NCBI GenBank assembly: GCA_050330635.1
Contig: JBHJNQ010000017.1
Span: 142,270-206,269 of the forward strand
Reading direction: 5' to 3'
From: CADEDH01 sp050330635
Lineage (GTDB): Bacteria; Actinomycetota; Acidimicrobiia; Acidimicrobiales; SZUA-35
DNA length: 64,000 bases
The notes under the pieces are model-generated. The model had not been told where the DNA came from. It made no database searches and saw only the letters and a list, made by a program, of their open reading frames with translations. How positions within the stretch are numbered: the first letter of the stretch is position 1; each line of letters starts with the position of its first letter. Shown in pieces: positions 33,792 to 45,783 of the stretch. The translations under genes were made by a program, and so were the position numbers.

Positions 33792-34235
33792 TCAGCGGCC
33801 CTGGAGGTGGCGGACCAGAGCGACGAGCGCCACCTCGTAGCTGTCCCGCCCGAACCCGGCCACGACGCCGAGGCAGACGGCGCTCAGCACCGACCGGTGC
33901 CGGAACTCCTCCCGGGCGTGCACGTTCGACAGGTGGGTCTCGACGACGGGCAGCTCGATGGCGGTGACGGCGTCGCGGAGGGCGTAGCTGTAGTGGGTGA
34001 AGGCGCCGGGGTTGAACACCACCCCGTCGGCCCAGTTCCTCGCCTCGTGGAGGGCGTCGATGAGCTCGCCCTCGATGTTGCTCTGGACCGCCCGGAGAGC
34101 GGCGCCAAGCCCCGCCGCCACCTCTCCGAGGCCGTCGATGATGTCGTCGAGGGTGTCCGCCCCGTAGACCCCTGGCTCCCTGGTCCCGAGCAGGTTGAGG
34201 TTGGGGCCGTTGAGGACGAGGATCTGGTGGGGCAC
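33792..34235 (-). CDS. aroQ: 3-dehydroquinate dehydratase, type II
   Basis: 147 aa from GTG at 34235, the standard length. LNGPNLNLLGTREPGVYG with R19 and catalytic Y24, QSNIEGELIDALHEA, NPGAFTHYSYALRDA with N75 and H81, and VETHLSNVHAREEFRHRS with catalytic H101 are all conserved. It dehydrates 3-dehydroquinate to 3-dehydroshikimate through an enolate. The other shikimate genes are not in the window, so it may serve the chorismate pathway alone or quinate catabolism. It is divergent from an MFS gene (122-nt spacer), which may or may not be related. Confidence 0.96.
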   Translation of the reverse strand: MPHQILVLNGPNLNLLGTREPGVYGADTLDDIIDGLGEVAAGLGAALRAVQSNIEGELIDALHEARNWADGVVFNPGAFTHYSYALRDAVTAIELPVVETHLSNVHAREEFRHRSVLSAVCLGVVAGFGRDSYEVALVALVRHLQGR

Positions 34236-34357
34236 GGCGCCGAGCCTAGTTTCGGCCCGCGGTTCCGGGCGCGGATTCCACCGACGGTCGAGCCGTGGTG
34301 AGCGGGGCGATTCGCCCCCGTTGGACGCCACCGGCCGAGCTGTAGGGTCGGCGGGCC

Positions 34358-35494
34358 ATGCAGATCCCGGTCCGCCTAGTCGTTCTCCTGCGGCCGTCGG
34401 TCTCGCCGGGGATCCTCCTCGCCGTCGGCTTCAGCACGTTCGTGCTGAGCGCCACGCCGTTCCTGTTCGACCTCCTGGTCGATGAGTACCACATCGGTCT
34501 CACCGCCGCCTCCCTCATCGGCGTGTTCCAGCTGGGGGGCTTCGTCCTCGGCTCGTGGTGGGCGGGGCGGTGGCTGCTTCCCCGGCGCCGGTTTTTCGTC
34601 GTCGCCCTCGCCGTGGCCGTTGCGACCAACCTCGCCTCGGCCACCCTGCCCGCATTCGCCGTGCTGGTAGCCCTCCGCTTCGTCAGCGGACTGTCGCTGG
34701 GCCTGATCTCGTGGTACGCCTGGGTCCAGGTGTTCGGCAACGACCGGGGCACCGGCGACATCGCCGTCATCGGGCCGGTGGCGGGGGTCGTCGCCAGTCC
34801 GTTGATCGCGCTGTTCGCCGCCGGCGGCGGCGCGGCCGGTGTGTACGCCCTGCTCGGCACCCTGGCCATCGTGCCCCTGGTGTTCAACCGGGGGTCGGGG
34901 GCATCGGAGCGGGTGCCGTTCCGCACCGAGCGCTCGTCGCCGGTCCCGGCGGCCAGGATCATCCTCGCCGCCCTCGGGCTGTTCACCCTCGGCGGCTCCG
35001 CCGTGTTCCAGTACGCGGTCGTGGTCGGCTCGGACCGGCTCGACCTCGGCGCCGGGACCGTGGCCCTCGTGTTCAGCGCCAACGCCATCGCCGCCGTTCC
35101 GGCGGCCAAATGGCCGTGGCGACGCGGCCTGCCCGGCCCGTGGATGGCGGTGACCGGTCTGTGCGCCGTCGTCATGCCCTCGTCCCCCTCGACGGCGGTT
35201 TTCGCCGGGGCCATCACCGTGTGGGGTTTTGCCTTCTGGATGGGCCTGCCCGGGGTCTTCACGGTGCTGGCCGAGCGGTCGGCCAATCCGGCCGACCGGG
35301 CCGGCGATGCCCAGGCGGTGATGGCGGCCGGTCGGGTGTTCGGGCCGTTCGTCGGCGGTCTCGCCCTCGACCTGGCCGGTCCCGGCACCCTCGGCCTCGT
35401 CGGGGGGTCGATGATGATGCTGGCCGGCGCCGCCGTGTTCGTCGTCCGCACGATCGCCGCCCCTCGCGTCGTCCAGGGGCCCGGACTGGCCTGA
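34358..35494 (+). CDS. MFS-family transporter
   Basis: 378 aa from ATG at 34358, with eleven to twelve hydrophobic helices (SPGILLAVGFSTFVLSATPF, AASLIGVFQLGGFVLGSWWA and onward). The loop after helix 2 is GRWLLPRRRFFV, a weak motif A, and the central loop RGSGASERVPFRTERSSP divides two six-helix halves. It is short for the family and the substrate is unknown. It lies between aroQ and the broken P450 gene, which converges on it 19 nt downstream. Confidence 0.85.
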   Translation: MQIPVRLVVLLRPSVSPGILLAVGFSTFVLSATPFLFDLLVDEYHIGLTAASLIGVFQLGGFVLGSWWAGRWLLPRRRFFVVALAVAVATNLASATLPAFAVLVALRFVSGLSLGLISWYAWVQVFGNDRGTGDIAVIGPVAGVVASPLIALFAAGGGAAGVYALLGTLAIVPLVFNRGSGASERVPFRTERSSPVPAARIILAALGLFTLGGSAVFQYAVVVGSDRLDLGAGTVALVFSANAIAAVPAAKWPWRRGLPGPWMAVTGLCAVVMPSSPSTAVFAGAITVWGFAFWMGLPGVFTVLAERSANPADRAGDAQAVMAAGRVFGPFVGGLALDLAGPGTLGLVGGSMMMLAGAAVFVVRTIAAPRVVQGPGLA

Positions 35495-35513
35495 TGGGCC
35501 CCGCTCCGCCGGG

Positions 35514-36804
35514 TCAGGCGGCCCGCGACACCGGCAGGGCCTTGATGGCGGCCACGTGGAGGTGGCGGACCCTCGACGGCTCGCCGTCGAGGCGGATCTC
35601 GTCCAGATGAGGGGCCAACCGGCGGAACACCGCCCGCATCTCCCACCGGGCCAGGTTGGCGCCGAGGCAGAAGTGCTCGCCATGACCGAAGGCGAGGTGA
35701 TAGTTCGGGCTGCGGGTGATGTCGAAACGGTACGGGTCGTCGAACTGGCGGCGGTCACGATTGGCCGACGGGTAGAACAGACCGACGTCGTCGCCGGCCT
35801 GTATCAGCTGCCCGCCGATCTCGTAGTCGGCCATCGCCGTGCGGGCGAACTGGATCACCGGTGAGATCCAGCGGAGGATCTCCTCCACCGCCCCGTCGAC
35901 GTAGCGCTCCGGGTCCGAGGCCAGCAGCTCGGCCTGGTCCGGGTGCTGCAGCAGGGTCGCCACCCCGCCGGCGATGGCGTTGCGGGTCGTCTCGTTGCCG
36001 GCCGCCACGAGCAGGTTGATGTACCCGTTGAGCTGCTGATCGGTGAGGGGACCGACGGAGGTCTCGGCCGCCACCAGCTTCGACACGAGGTCGTCGCCGG
36101 TCGCCCCTTCGGCCCGGCGGCGGGCCACGAGGTCGGTCACGTAGTCGGTGAAGGCCAGCACCAGCCGGCGGCGCATCTGCCGCTGGCTCTCCCCGGGCAG
36201 GTTCTAGGGCAGGTCGTCGGGGTCGATGAGCACGTTGGTGAACTCGACGATGCGCTCGTAGTCGTCGACGGGGACACCCATCATGTGGCAGATCGTGGCC
36301 AGCGGGACCTTCATGGCGTAGTCGGTCACCAGGTCGGCGGCGCCGTCGGCCCGCAGGGTGGCCACGAACTCGTCGGTGAAGCGGGCGGCCAGGGCATCGA
36401 GGTGGGGCTCGAGCCGGCGCATGGCGGCCGGGGTGAACGACCGCATGACGATCATGCGCAGCTCGGTGTGCTTGGGTGCGTCCATGAAGACCATGTCGAG
36501 CGGCTCCTCCGGATCCCACCCGTTGCGGGCGGCCTGACGGATGCGGAACTTGTCGAGCTTGTAGTCGTTGTCCTTGGTGTCGAGCCTCAGGCGCTGGCTG
36601 TTGACGAACACCGTGGGATGACACTCGATCTCGTGGATGTCGGCGTAGCGGGTGAATGGCCCAGAACGGGTGGATGTACGGCCGCTCGTAGCGGAACACC
36701 GGCGCCTCCTCCCGCAGCAGATCCCAGGACTCCCAGGGGTAGCCGTCGGTGGCGTAGCGGCTTGTGTCGGTGATGTCGAGGTTGTCGAGCGTGATCTCGG
36801 ACAT
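35514..36804 (-). pseudogene. Cytochrome P450, disrupted by a frameshift and an amber codon
   Basis: The start is ATG at 36804 (MSEITLDNLDITDTSRYATD). The frame is lost after HPFWAI: plus-strand GGTGAATGGC at 36651-36660 carries one extra A (36655 or 36656), and removing it restores FWAITRYADIHEIE. A second lesion is an in-frame TAG at 36204-36206 between DPDDLP and NLPGESQRQMRRR. The remainder is an intact P450: I-helix AAGNETTRN, ExxR as EEILRW, and heme-binding FGHGEHFCLGANLAR with its Cys. Repaired, the protein would be 429 aa, a normal CYP length. It is last in an operon after the thioesterase and SDR genes. Sequencing errors are an alternative to real decay. Confidence 0.85.
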
Positions 36805-36943
36805 GGTCCCCCCAGGTCGGCGGTGGTCGTGGCGCCACCGTACCGCCGGGGCCCGGACCGGAGCCAGAAGGCTGAGCCGGGGCCCGACCGTCTCCACGCT
36901 GTGGCCGGCACGCCCCGCCGGTCGTGGTGCGGACCCCGGACCG

Positions 36944-37786
36944 TCAGCCCGACTCCCGCTCGGGGCCGCGCAGCGTCACGCCCCCGTCGACGACGAGGAT
37001 CTGGCCCGTGATGTAGCGGGCCTCGTCCGAGGCCAGGAACCTTACGGCGGCACCGATGTCCCAGCCGGTGCCTTCGACACCGAGCACGCTGGCCCGGCGC
37101 CGGCCGTCGGCCAGGTCGGCGGGCATGGCATCGCCTCCCACCATCGGGGTCCGGACCGGGCCGGGGGCCACGCAGTTGACCCGGATGCCGTCGGGTCCGT
37201 GATCGACCGCCATGGCCCTGGTCAGGGCGATGACCGCCCCCTTCGACGTGCTGTAGGCGGTGAGGCCCCGGGGGCGGAGGGCGCTGATCGACGAGATGTT
37301 GACCACTGCGCCCCGCCCCTGACGCTGTCCTCCCGGTTCGTCGCCGCTCGGTCCGCTGTCGATCATGGCGGGGATGGCGGCCCGGGAGGTGAGCATCATC
37401 GAGGTCACGTTGACCCGCATCACCCGCTCCCATCGCTCGGGCGAGTCGTCGACGACGCTGCCCCGGCTACCGATCCCGACGTTGTTGACGAGGATGTCGA
37501 GACGACCCCACCGGTCGAGCGCCTCGGCCACGAGCGCAGCGCAGCTGTCGCCGTCGGTCACGTCGGCCACGACGGGGGCGGCGGTGCCCCCCTCGTCGAC
37601 GATCATGGACACGGTCCATTGGGCCAACACTCGGTCGAGGTCGACGGCCAGCACCGACGCGCCGGCCCGGGCCAGCAGCACGGCGGCGGCCCGGCCGTTG
37701 CCGATGCCGTCACCGGCAGCCCCGGCCCCGGTCACGATGGCCACCCGACCCGTCAGATCGCCCGTCGGCGGTCGCTGCGTTGTCAT
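36944..37786 (-). CDS. SDR-family oxidoreductase
   Basis: 280 aa from ATG at 37786. The cofactor loop is TGAGAAGDGIG (19-29) with a three-residue extension over TGxxxGIG, and the acidic VDLD at 48-51 favours NAD(H). NNVG (101-104), S166 in NISSISAL, and YSTSK with Y178 and K182 are catalytic. A hydrophilic insertion at 144-158 (SGPSGDEPGGQRQG) is unusual. It starts 4 nt after the thioesterase stop and lies 139 nt before the P450 remnant, consistent with a former hydroxylation and dehydrogenation route. Confidence 0.9.
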   Translation of the reverse strand: MTTQRPPTGDLTGRVAIVTGAGAAGDGIGNGRAAAVLLARAGASVLAVDLDRVLAQWTVSMIVDEGGTAAPVVADVTDGDSCAALVAEALDRWGRLDILVNNVGIGSRGSVVDDSPERWERVMRVNVTSMMLTSRAAIPAMIDSGPSGDEPGGQRQGRGAVVNISSISALRPRGLTAYSTSKGAVIALTRAMAVDHGPDGIRVNCVAPGPVRTPMVGGDAMPADLADGRRRASVLGVEGTGWDIGAAVRFLASDEARYITGQILVVDGGVTLRGPERESG

Positions 37787-37790
37787 CGGG

Positions 37791-38141
37791 TCAACCGCCG
37801 ACCACGAAGCGCTGGTGGGTTCCTTCCGACACGGTCGTGTCGCCCGAGGTGACCGTCGTGGTGAAGACCAGGCGCTTGCGGTCGATCTCGGTCAGCTCAC
37901 AGCGGACGTCTACCCGCTGGCCCGAGTCGACGCTGGCCGCATGGCTGACGCACACGTGGATCCCGACCGTGGTCCGACCCTCGTCGAGGTGGGGCTGGAC
38001 CGCCTCCAGGCACGTCTTCTCGATCAGCTGAATCATGTCGGGGGTCGACAGGACCTTGGTCGGCAGGTGGGCCGGCGACATGTCGTCGGTGACGGTGTAG
38101 GAGTCGGTGTGGGTCAGGCCAACGGCCACGGCGTCGTTCAT
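37791..38141 (-). CDS. FlK-like acyl-CoA thioesterase
   Basis: 116 aa from ATG at 38141. It is a hotdog-fold thioesterase of the fluoroacetyl-CoA thioesterase group: VLSTPDMIQLIEKTC with T33 and E41, then VGIHVCVSHAAS with H67, give the Thr/Glu/His set of FlK (T42, E50, H76) at a constant offset of nine. Most relatives act on ordinary acyl-CoA, and the fluoro-specific lid of FlK cannot be judged here. It is the first gene of the thioesterase/SDR/P450 operon. Confidence 0.85.
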   Translation of the reverse strand: MNDAVAVGLTHTDSYTVTDDMSPAHLPTKVLSTPDMIQLIEKTCLEAVQPHLDEGRTTVGIHVCVSHAASVDSGQRVDVRCELTEIDRKRLVFTTTVTSGDTTVSEGTHQRFVVGG

Positions 38142-38211
38142 GGGGTCAGTCTCACCGAGACGGTGGCGGTTGGAAACTCGACCGCTGGTGCCTCCGGTAA
38201 TACTTGGACCC

Positions 38212-38652
38212 ATGACCGAGAAGATCCCGGCCAAGTTCCGGAAGACGAAGACTGACAAGTGGGCGGTCATGGCTCCCGTGGCCGACCTCGAGAGGGCGCT
38301 GGCCGAAGGGGGCAAGGTCGATGTGCTGAAGAAGTCGGGCGACTGGTCGACCTTCACCGTCGGCTCCCTCGGGCGTCCCTTCGACGTCGATGGCGTCGAG
38401 ATGTGCTACGGCTACGCCCCGGGTGACGGCGACAGCGATGGCGACGGCGACGGTGACCGAAGAGCCCCGGCCTCGCCGGGGCAGACCGCGTCGTCGAGCG
38501 GAGGACGTGGCGGACGCAGTCCCTCGGGGTTCGCCCCCCGATCGCAGCCGTCGGTCCGACGATCGACCCCCGAGCCGCCCCCCGCCGACGAGACCGAGCC
38601 CCTCCCCGAGTACCGAGGAGGTCCGGACGACGAGTGGAGCAGCGACTTCTGA
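38212..38652 (+). CDS. Small hypothetical protein with Asp/Gly repeat
   Basis: 146 aa from ATG at 38212. I do not recognise a named family. Residues 1-70 look folded (IPAKFRKTKTDKWAVMAPVA, GGKVDVLKKSGDWSTFTVGS), with Lys-rich and alternating hydrophobic positions. From about 71 it is low complexity: a GDGDSDGDGDGD run encoded by near-perfect 6-nt repeats (38422-38456), then a Ser/Arg/Pro-rich tail ending in DDEWSSDF. The start lies 70 nt from the divergent thioesterase gene. The repeat region may vary in length. Confidence 0.6.
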   Translation: MTEKIPAKFRKTKTDKWAVMAPVADLERALAEGGKVDVLKKSGDWSTFTVGSLGRPFDVDGVEMCYGYAPGDGDSDGDGDGDRRAPASPGQTASSSGGRGGRSPSGFAPRSQPSVRRSTPEPPPADETEPLPEYRGGPDDEWSSDF

Positions 38653-38671
38653 GCCTCCGATCCCGGGGAGA

Positions 38672-40219
38672 TCACTGGGTCAGTCCCGTGTGCGTCGGGT
38701 CCAGTCGTGGCAACACCAGGGCGGCCGCGTCGTCCGGGGGGAGGGGTCCGGAGAAAAGGTAGCCCTGCATGAGGTGGACACCGAGATCGGACAGCCGGCT
38801 CAGCTGCTCCCGGTTCTCCACCCCTTCGGCCACCACCCCGAGATCGAGGGCGGAGGCCATGGCCACGATGGCCTCGATGATGGCCTGGTCGGCCGGATCG
38901 GTCTGCATCTGGCTGACGAAGGCCCGGTCGATCTTGAGGGTCGAGACCATCTTGAGCTGCTTGATGTAGCTGAGTGACGACTGGCCGGTGCCGAAGTCGT
39001 CGATGGCCAGGTCGACACCCATCTCCCTGATCGTGTCGAGGACGTCGAGCCCGCCCAGGTGCTCGACGATAACGTCCTCCGTGATCTCCAGCACCAGCTG
39101 CTGGCGGGAGATGCCCGACCACGCCAGGACGTCGGCCACGAGCTGGGGGAGGTGAGGATCGGCCAGCTGCTGTTCGGCCAGGTTGACGTTCATCCGCAGG
39201 CCGGCGGCCGCCGGGTTCTGCCGACTCCACAGGGCGGCCTGGGCGCACGCCTCCCGCAGTACGAACTCCCCGATCTTGGACATCATCCCGGCGTCCTCGG
39301 CCACCGACAGGAACTCGGACGGACGTATCGGCCCCCGCTCCGGGTGCTGCCATCGCACGAGGGCCTCGAAGCCGTAGGGGCGGCGGGCGGCGACGTCGAT
39401 GATGGGCTGGTAGTAGACGCGGAGCTGGCCCTCGGACAGGGCGGTCTCCAGGTCTCGCTCGGTGGCGATCCGAGCCAGGAACCGGGAGCGCTGGTCGTCA
39501 TCGAAGATGGCGTACCCGGACCGGTCGCCCTTGGCCTTGTACATGGCGGCGTCGGCGTCCCGGACGAGCTCCTCGGGGTTGCGTCGGTCGTCGAGGGAGG
39601 CGATGGCGACGCCGACGCTGACGTTGACGTTGTGCTTGCGGCCGTTGAGCGTCACCGGCTCGTCGAAGCGCTTCACGATCTGCTTCGTCGTTGCCTCCAC
39701 CGACTGTTCCGACAGCAGATCCCGGCAGATGATCACGAACTCGTCGCCCCCGAGCCTGGCCACGACATCGGTGTTGCGGGTCGTGGCCACCAGCCGTTGG
39801 GCCACCACCCGTAGGAGCTCGTCGCCGACGTCGTGACCCATCGAGTCGTTGATGACCTTGAACCGGTCGAGATCGAGGAACAGCACCCCGAACACCGTCT
39901 CGTCGATCTTCGACCGCTGGATCGTCGCCTCCAGCTCCCGGTGGAGATGGGCTCGGTTGGCCAGCCCGGTGAGGCCGTCGTGGTCGGCCTCGTGCTGGGC
40001 CTGGCTGAGCGACTTCGACCGGGAGTGGCCGGCGACGCGCTGTGCCACCGCCGTCAGCGCCGAGGCGCACACCCCGAGAGCACCGATGGCGAGCACCCGG
40101 GTCAGCTCGTCGGGCCGCGCTCCCCTCCCCGAGTACACCAGCGCCGCAGCCACCACTACGGCCACGAGGCCGCTGGCGAGGACGACGGCCGGGGAGGTGA
40201 GTAGGACGCGCCTGGCCAT
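38672..40219 (-). CDS. Membrane GGDEF-EAL cyclic-di-GMP enzyme
   Basis: 515 aa from ATG at 40219. Two N-terminal transmembrane helices (about 10-28 and 42-60) are followed by a diguanylate cyclase domain with LGGDEF at 156-161 and an intact inhibitory site RNTD at 148-151, five residues upstream. The phosphodiesterase domain has FEALVRW (EAL 285-287), NVNLAEQQL, ITEDVI, IDDFGTG and KIDRAFV, so the metal and catalytic residues look complete. Both activities are therefore possible. No PAS, HAMP or other input domain is present between helices and GGDEF. It is monocistronic and divergent from icd. Confidence 0.93.
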   Translation of the reverse strand: MARRVLLTSPAVVLASGLVAVVVAAALVYSGRGARPDELTRVLAIGALGVCASALTAVAQRVAGHSRSKSLSQAQHEADHDGLTGLANRAHLHRELEATIQRSKIDETVFGVLFLDLDRFKVINDSMGHDVGDELLRVVAQRLVATTRNTDVVARLGGDEFVIICRDLLSEQSVEATTKQIVKRFDEPVTLNGRKHNVNVSVGVAIASLDDRRNPEELVRDADAAMYKAKGDRSGYAIFDDDQRSRFLARIATERDLETALSEGQLRVYYQPIIDVAARRPYGFEALVRWQHPERGPIRPSEFLSVAEDAGMMSKIGEFVLREACAQAALWSRQNPAAAGLRMNVNLAEQQLADPHLPQLVADVLAWSGISRQQLVLEITEDVIVEHLGGLDVLDTIREMGVDLAIDDFGTGQSSLSYIKQLKMVSTLKIDRAFVSQMQTDPADQAIIEAIVAMASALDLGVVAEGVENREQLSRLSDLGVHLMQGYLFSGPLPPDDAAALVLPRLDPTHTGLTQ

Positions 40220-40475
40220 CGGGAAGAACGTCGGTCCGGTCGGGTCCCGGCTTGAGCGCGGCGGCCCCAGCGTGGTGGGGCTGGATCGGTCGGAGGGCCG
40301 CCGGGCAGGCCGGAAGGACTTGGGGCGGGGCGCAGCGGTGGGACCGGCCGACGATCGCCGTCACCGGTCGTGGTGACTAGTCTGGCACCGACGCTTCGGG
40401 ACCGACGCCCGGCAGGGCCGTCGCCCGGTCTCCCGGAGTTCGAAACGTCACGCACGCACCTCGACGGAAGAGCTC

Positions 40476-42710
<2,235 letters not shown>

Positions 42711-43967
42711 GTCGCTCGGCCGGACCCGGCGTCGCCATCGCCAGCAGCCCGATGGCGATGAGGGCCGCCGTGGCCGACAGCCCGACCGGACCAGCGATGC
42801 CGAACCGGGCGTAGAGCACTCCGGAGGCGACCGTGCCGGCGCCGCGGGCCACGGTCCCGACGGCGTTGTTGGCGGCCAGGACCCGGCCCCGGGCCATCGG
42901 CATGGCCTCGCTCACGATCGAGAACGACGTCACGATGGCGTACTCGAAGCCGAGGAAGAACAGCATCAGGCCCGCCGCCCCGACGACCGCCGACCGATCG
43001 GCGACCACCATCACCGCCAGCCCGGCGATCACGGCGACGAGGGCCAGCCTGGTCGAGCCGACCGGACCGGCGCGGTCGGCCACGGCGGCCGAGCTCGACG
43101 AGGCGATGAGCTCGGCCGCTCCGAAGGCCATGGCCACCAGCCCGATCCCTCCGGTCGACACCCCGAGGGCGTCGTCGAGCCAGGTGCCGGCGATCACGAT
43201 GGTGGTGAGGCCGGCCATGGCGATGGCGGCCGAGGCCGCCACCACGATCCACGCCTCGGTCGTCAGGGTCCGGGACGCCACGGCGTCACCCTCGACGACG
43301 GGCGGTGCCGGTCCCTCGTCGCCCCTGGCCACGACGATGGCCATGACGGTGGCGGCGGCGGCCACGGCGATGAACGGGCCCCGCCATCCGTAGAGGGCGA
43401 TGAGCCCGGCCACGACGGGCGCCCCCACCAGCAGGGCCAACGCCCACGACGTCTCGAACATCCCGAGGGTCCGGGCCCGGCGCTCGAACGGGACCCGCCG
43501 GCTGAAGTAGACGTGTCCCCCCACCGTGTAGTGGGACACCCCGAGGATGAGGAGCACGAACGAGACGGTGAAGAACGGCACCGTGCCGACGAGGGCGACG
43601 ACGGCGGAGGCGGCGACGAGGGCGAGGGCGCCGGCCATCACCGGCCGCTCCCGTCCCCCGTCGAGGCGCCGACCGACGAGAAGGGTCGACAGGCCCGCCA
43701 GCTCCCCGAAACCCAGCACGGCCGTCAGTTGGGCCGTCGTGGCGTCGAGGGCGACGGCCAGGGTGGGGAGGAAGAACGGGATCCACCGCAGTGCGGTGTT
43801 GGCCACCGCCTTGCCGGCCGTGAGCCGGAGGAGCTGCCGCCGTCCGACGTCCACCGGGCGACGCTACTTCGCCGCTGGCGCCCCGCCTCGCCCCCACCCG
43901 ACCGCCTCCTCGTTTTCCTTCGCCCGGTCGCCGGTCACTAGCGGCTTCGGCGCGGGGCGCCTCGCTT

Positions 43968-43992
43968 CGAGTTTCGTCTGCGGCGAAACTCG
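43968..43992. promoter_or_regulatory. Perfect 9-bp inverted repeat before D-aminoacylase gene
   Basis: CGAGTTTCG (43968-43976), a 7-nt spacer and CGAAACTCG (43984-43992) lie in the 221-nt divergent region between the MFS gene and the D-aminoacylase gene, 84 nt before the latter's start. It may be an operator or a hairpin in the leader. Lack of a T-run argues against an intrinsic terminator. Confidence 0.45.
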
Positions 43993-44075
43993 TGGCTGTC
44001 GCAAATCCGGTGTCCACGTCCCCAAGCGCCTAGCCTGGCGCCAGACACGGTTGGTCAAAAGGCAGGGGAAGCACC

Positions 44076-45746
44076 ATGCACGGGCTCGTCATCAGGAACG
44101 CACGTATCGTCGACGGGACGGGGGCGCCCGCCTTCGTCGGCGACATCGCCGTCGACGACGGGCTCATCACCGCCGTCGGAACCGTCGAGGCTCGCGGCCG
44201 GCGCGAGATCGACGCCGACGGCAGACTCGTCACCCCCGGCTTCGTCGACATCCACACCCACTACGACGGTCAGGTGTGCTGGGACAAGCAGATCACCCCC
44301 AGCTGCTGGCACGGTGTGACGACGGTGGTGATGGGCAACTGCGGGGTCGGTTTCGCCCCGGTCCGCCCCGGCTCCGAGACCGAACTGGTCGAGCTGATGG
44401 AGAGCGTCGAGGACATCCCGGGAACGGCGTTGCACGAGGGCATCCCATGGGGTTGGGAGACCTTCGGCCAGTACCTCGACGCCATCGACACCCCCTACGC
44501 CCTCGACGTCGGGGCCCAGGTCCCCCATGTGGCGCTGCGCCACTACGTGATGGGCGATCGGTGCTACGACGACGCCACCGTCGACGACATGGCCCGCATG
44601 GCCGAGCTGACCCGCGAGGCGCTCGACGCCGGAGCGCTGGGCTTCTCGACGTCCCGCTTCTACGGGCACCTCGACAAGAACGGCAACCTCGTCCCGGGGA
44701 CCAACGCCACCTCCGACGAGCTGATGGCCATCGGCGACGCCATGGCCTCCGCCGACCACGGGACGATGGAGATCATCTCCGACTACCTCGACTCCGAGGA
44801 CGAGCTGTACTGGGTGGAGCACATCGCCCGCCGCACCGGCCGTCCCCTCACCCTCCTCGTCACCCCGGAGGTGGGGACCGGGATCTGGGATCTTGCCGAC
44901 CGTCTCAATCCCGAGGGGTTCGACATCCGACCCCAGGTCGGGGCCCGCCCGGCGTCGGTCCTGATGACGCTGGAGGGCACGCTCAATCCGATGCGGCAGT
45001 TCCCGTCCTACGACGAGATCAAGGAGCTCCCCGTCGACGAGCAGCGGCGTCGCCTCCTCGACCCGGCCTTCCGGGCCCGTGTGGTGGCCGACGAGGCCAA
45101 GACCTCCCGGTACCGGGACACGAACCGCATGATCTCCACCTGGCACCGGATGTACGTCCTGCCCCGCGATCTGTCCTACGAGCCCGATCACTCCCAGTCG
45201 ATCGCCGGCCACGCCGAGGCCAAGGGGTGTCACGTCCGGGAGGCGTTGATGGACGCCATGGCCGACGGCCGGCCCATCCTCTACCTCTTCGGCCACTACG
45301 ACGGTGACCTCGAACTCCAGCGCAAGGCCATCGAGCATCCCAACTCGGTGTTCGGGCTGTCCGACGGTGGCGCCCATTGCGGTGTGCTGTGCGACGCCGG
45401 CGTTCCCACCTACATGCTGGCCTACATGACCCGCGACCGCCGCAAGGGCCCGCTCATGCGCCTCGAGCTCACGGTCCACAAGATGACCCAGGACACGGCC
45501 CGGGTCTACGGCCTCCACGATCGCGGTGTGGTGGCCCCGGGCTACCGCGCCGACCTCAACGTCATCGACTATGACGCCCTGCGCCTCCACGACCCGGAGA
45601 TGGTGTACGACCTACCGGCCGGGGGCCGGCGCATCATCCAGCGGGCCGAGGGCTATGTCGCCACCATCTGCAACGGCGAGGTGACCTATGAGCACGGCGA
45701 GCACACCGGCGCCCTGCCCGGCCGGCTCCTCAGGGGAGGACGATGA
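44076..45746 (+). CDS. N-acyl-D-amino-acid deacylase family amidohydrolase
   Basis: 556 aa from ATG at 44076 with GGGGAAG upstream. The D-aminoacylase pattern is clear: LVTPGFVDIHTHYDGQ (H60, H62), VVMGNCGVGFAPVRPG with the bridging Cys near 89, GALGFSTSR, and the late SDGGAHCG metal ligand. It ends in the standard amidohydrolase beta-sandwich (GVVAPGYRADLNVIDYDA). Relatives hydrolyse N-acyl-D-amino acids, dihydropyrimidines or related amides, and the exact substrate is open. The stop overlaps a mini-frame before the downstream hydrolase gene. Confidence 0.9.
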   Translation: MHGLVIRNARIVDGTGAPAFVGDIAVDDGLITAVGTVEARGRREIDADGRLVTPGFVDIHTHYDGQVCWDKQITPSCWHGVTTVVMGNCGVGFAPVRPGSETELVELMESVEDIPGTALHEGIPWGWETFGQYLDAIDTPYALDVGAQVPHVALRHYVMGDRCYDDATVDDMARMAELTREALDAGALGFSTSRFYGHLDKNGNLVPGTNATSDELMAIGDAMASADHGTMEIISDYLDSEDELYWVEHIARRTGRPLTLLVTPEVGTGIWDLADRLNPEGFDIRPQVGARPASVLMTLEGTLNPMRQFPSYDEIKELPVDEQRRRLLDPAFRARVVADEAKTSRYRDTNRMISTWHRMYVLPRDLSYEPDHSQSIAGHAEAKGCHVREALMDAMADGRPILYLFGHYDGDLELQRKAIEHPNSVFGLSDGGAHCGVLCDAGVPTYMLAYMTRDRRKGPLMRLELTVHKMTQDTARVYGLHDRGVVAPGYRADLNVIDYDALRLHDPEMVYDLPAGGRRIIQRAEGYVATICNGEVTYEHGEHTGALPGRLLRGGR

Positions 45747-45783
45747 CCGCGGCGGGGTGGCCGGCCCCCCCGGTGCACTAGGG

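Noticed and set aside
36204..36206. TAG in the P450 gene as a recoded (pyrrolysine or other) codon
   Set aside because: The same gene also has a frameshift, and nothing nearby suggests stop-codon recoding, so simple inactivation or error is more economical.
45743..45781. 12-codon frame as an independent peptide gene
   Set aside because: It lacks any conserved feature and is more likely a coupling leader or a product of a homopolymer indel, so it is recorded only as a finding.
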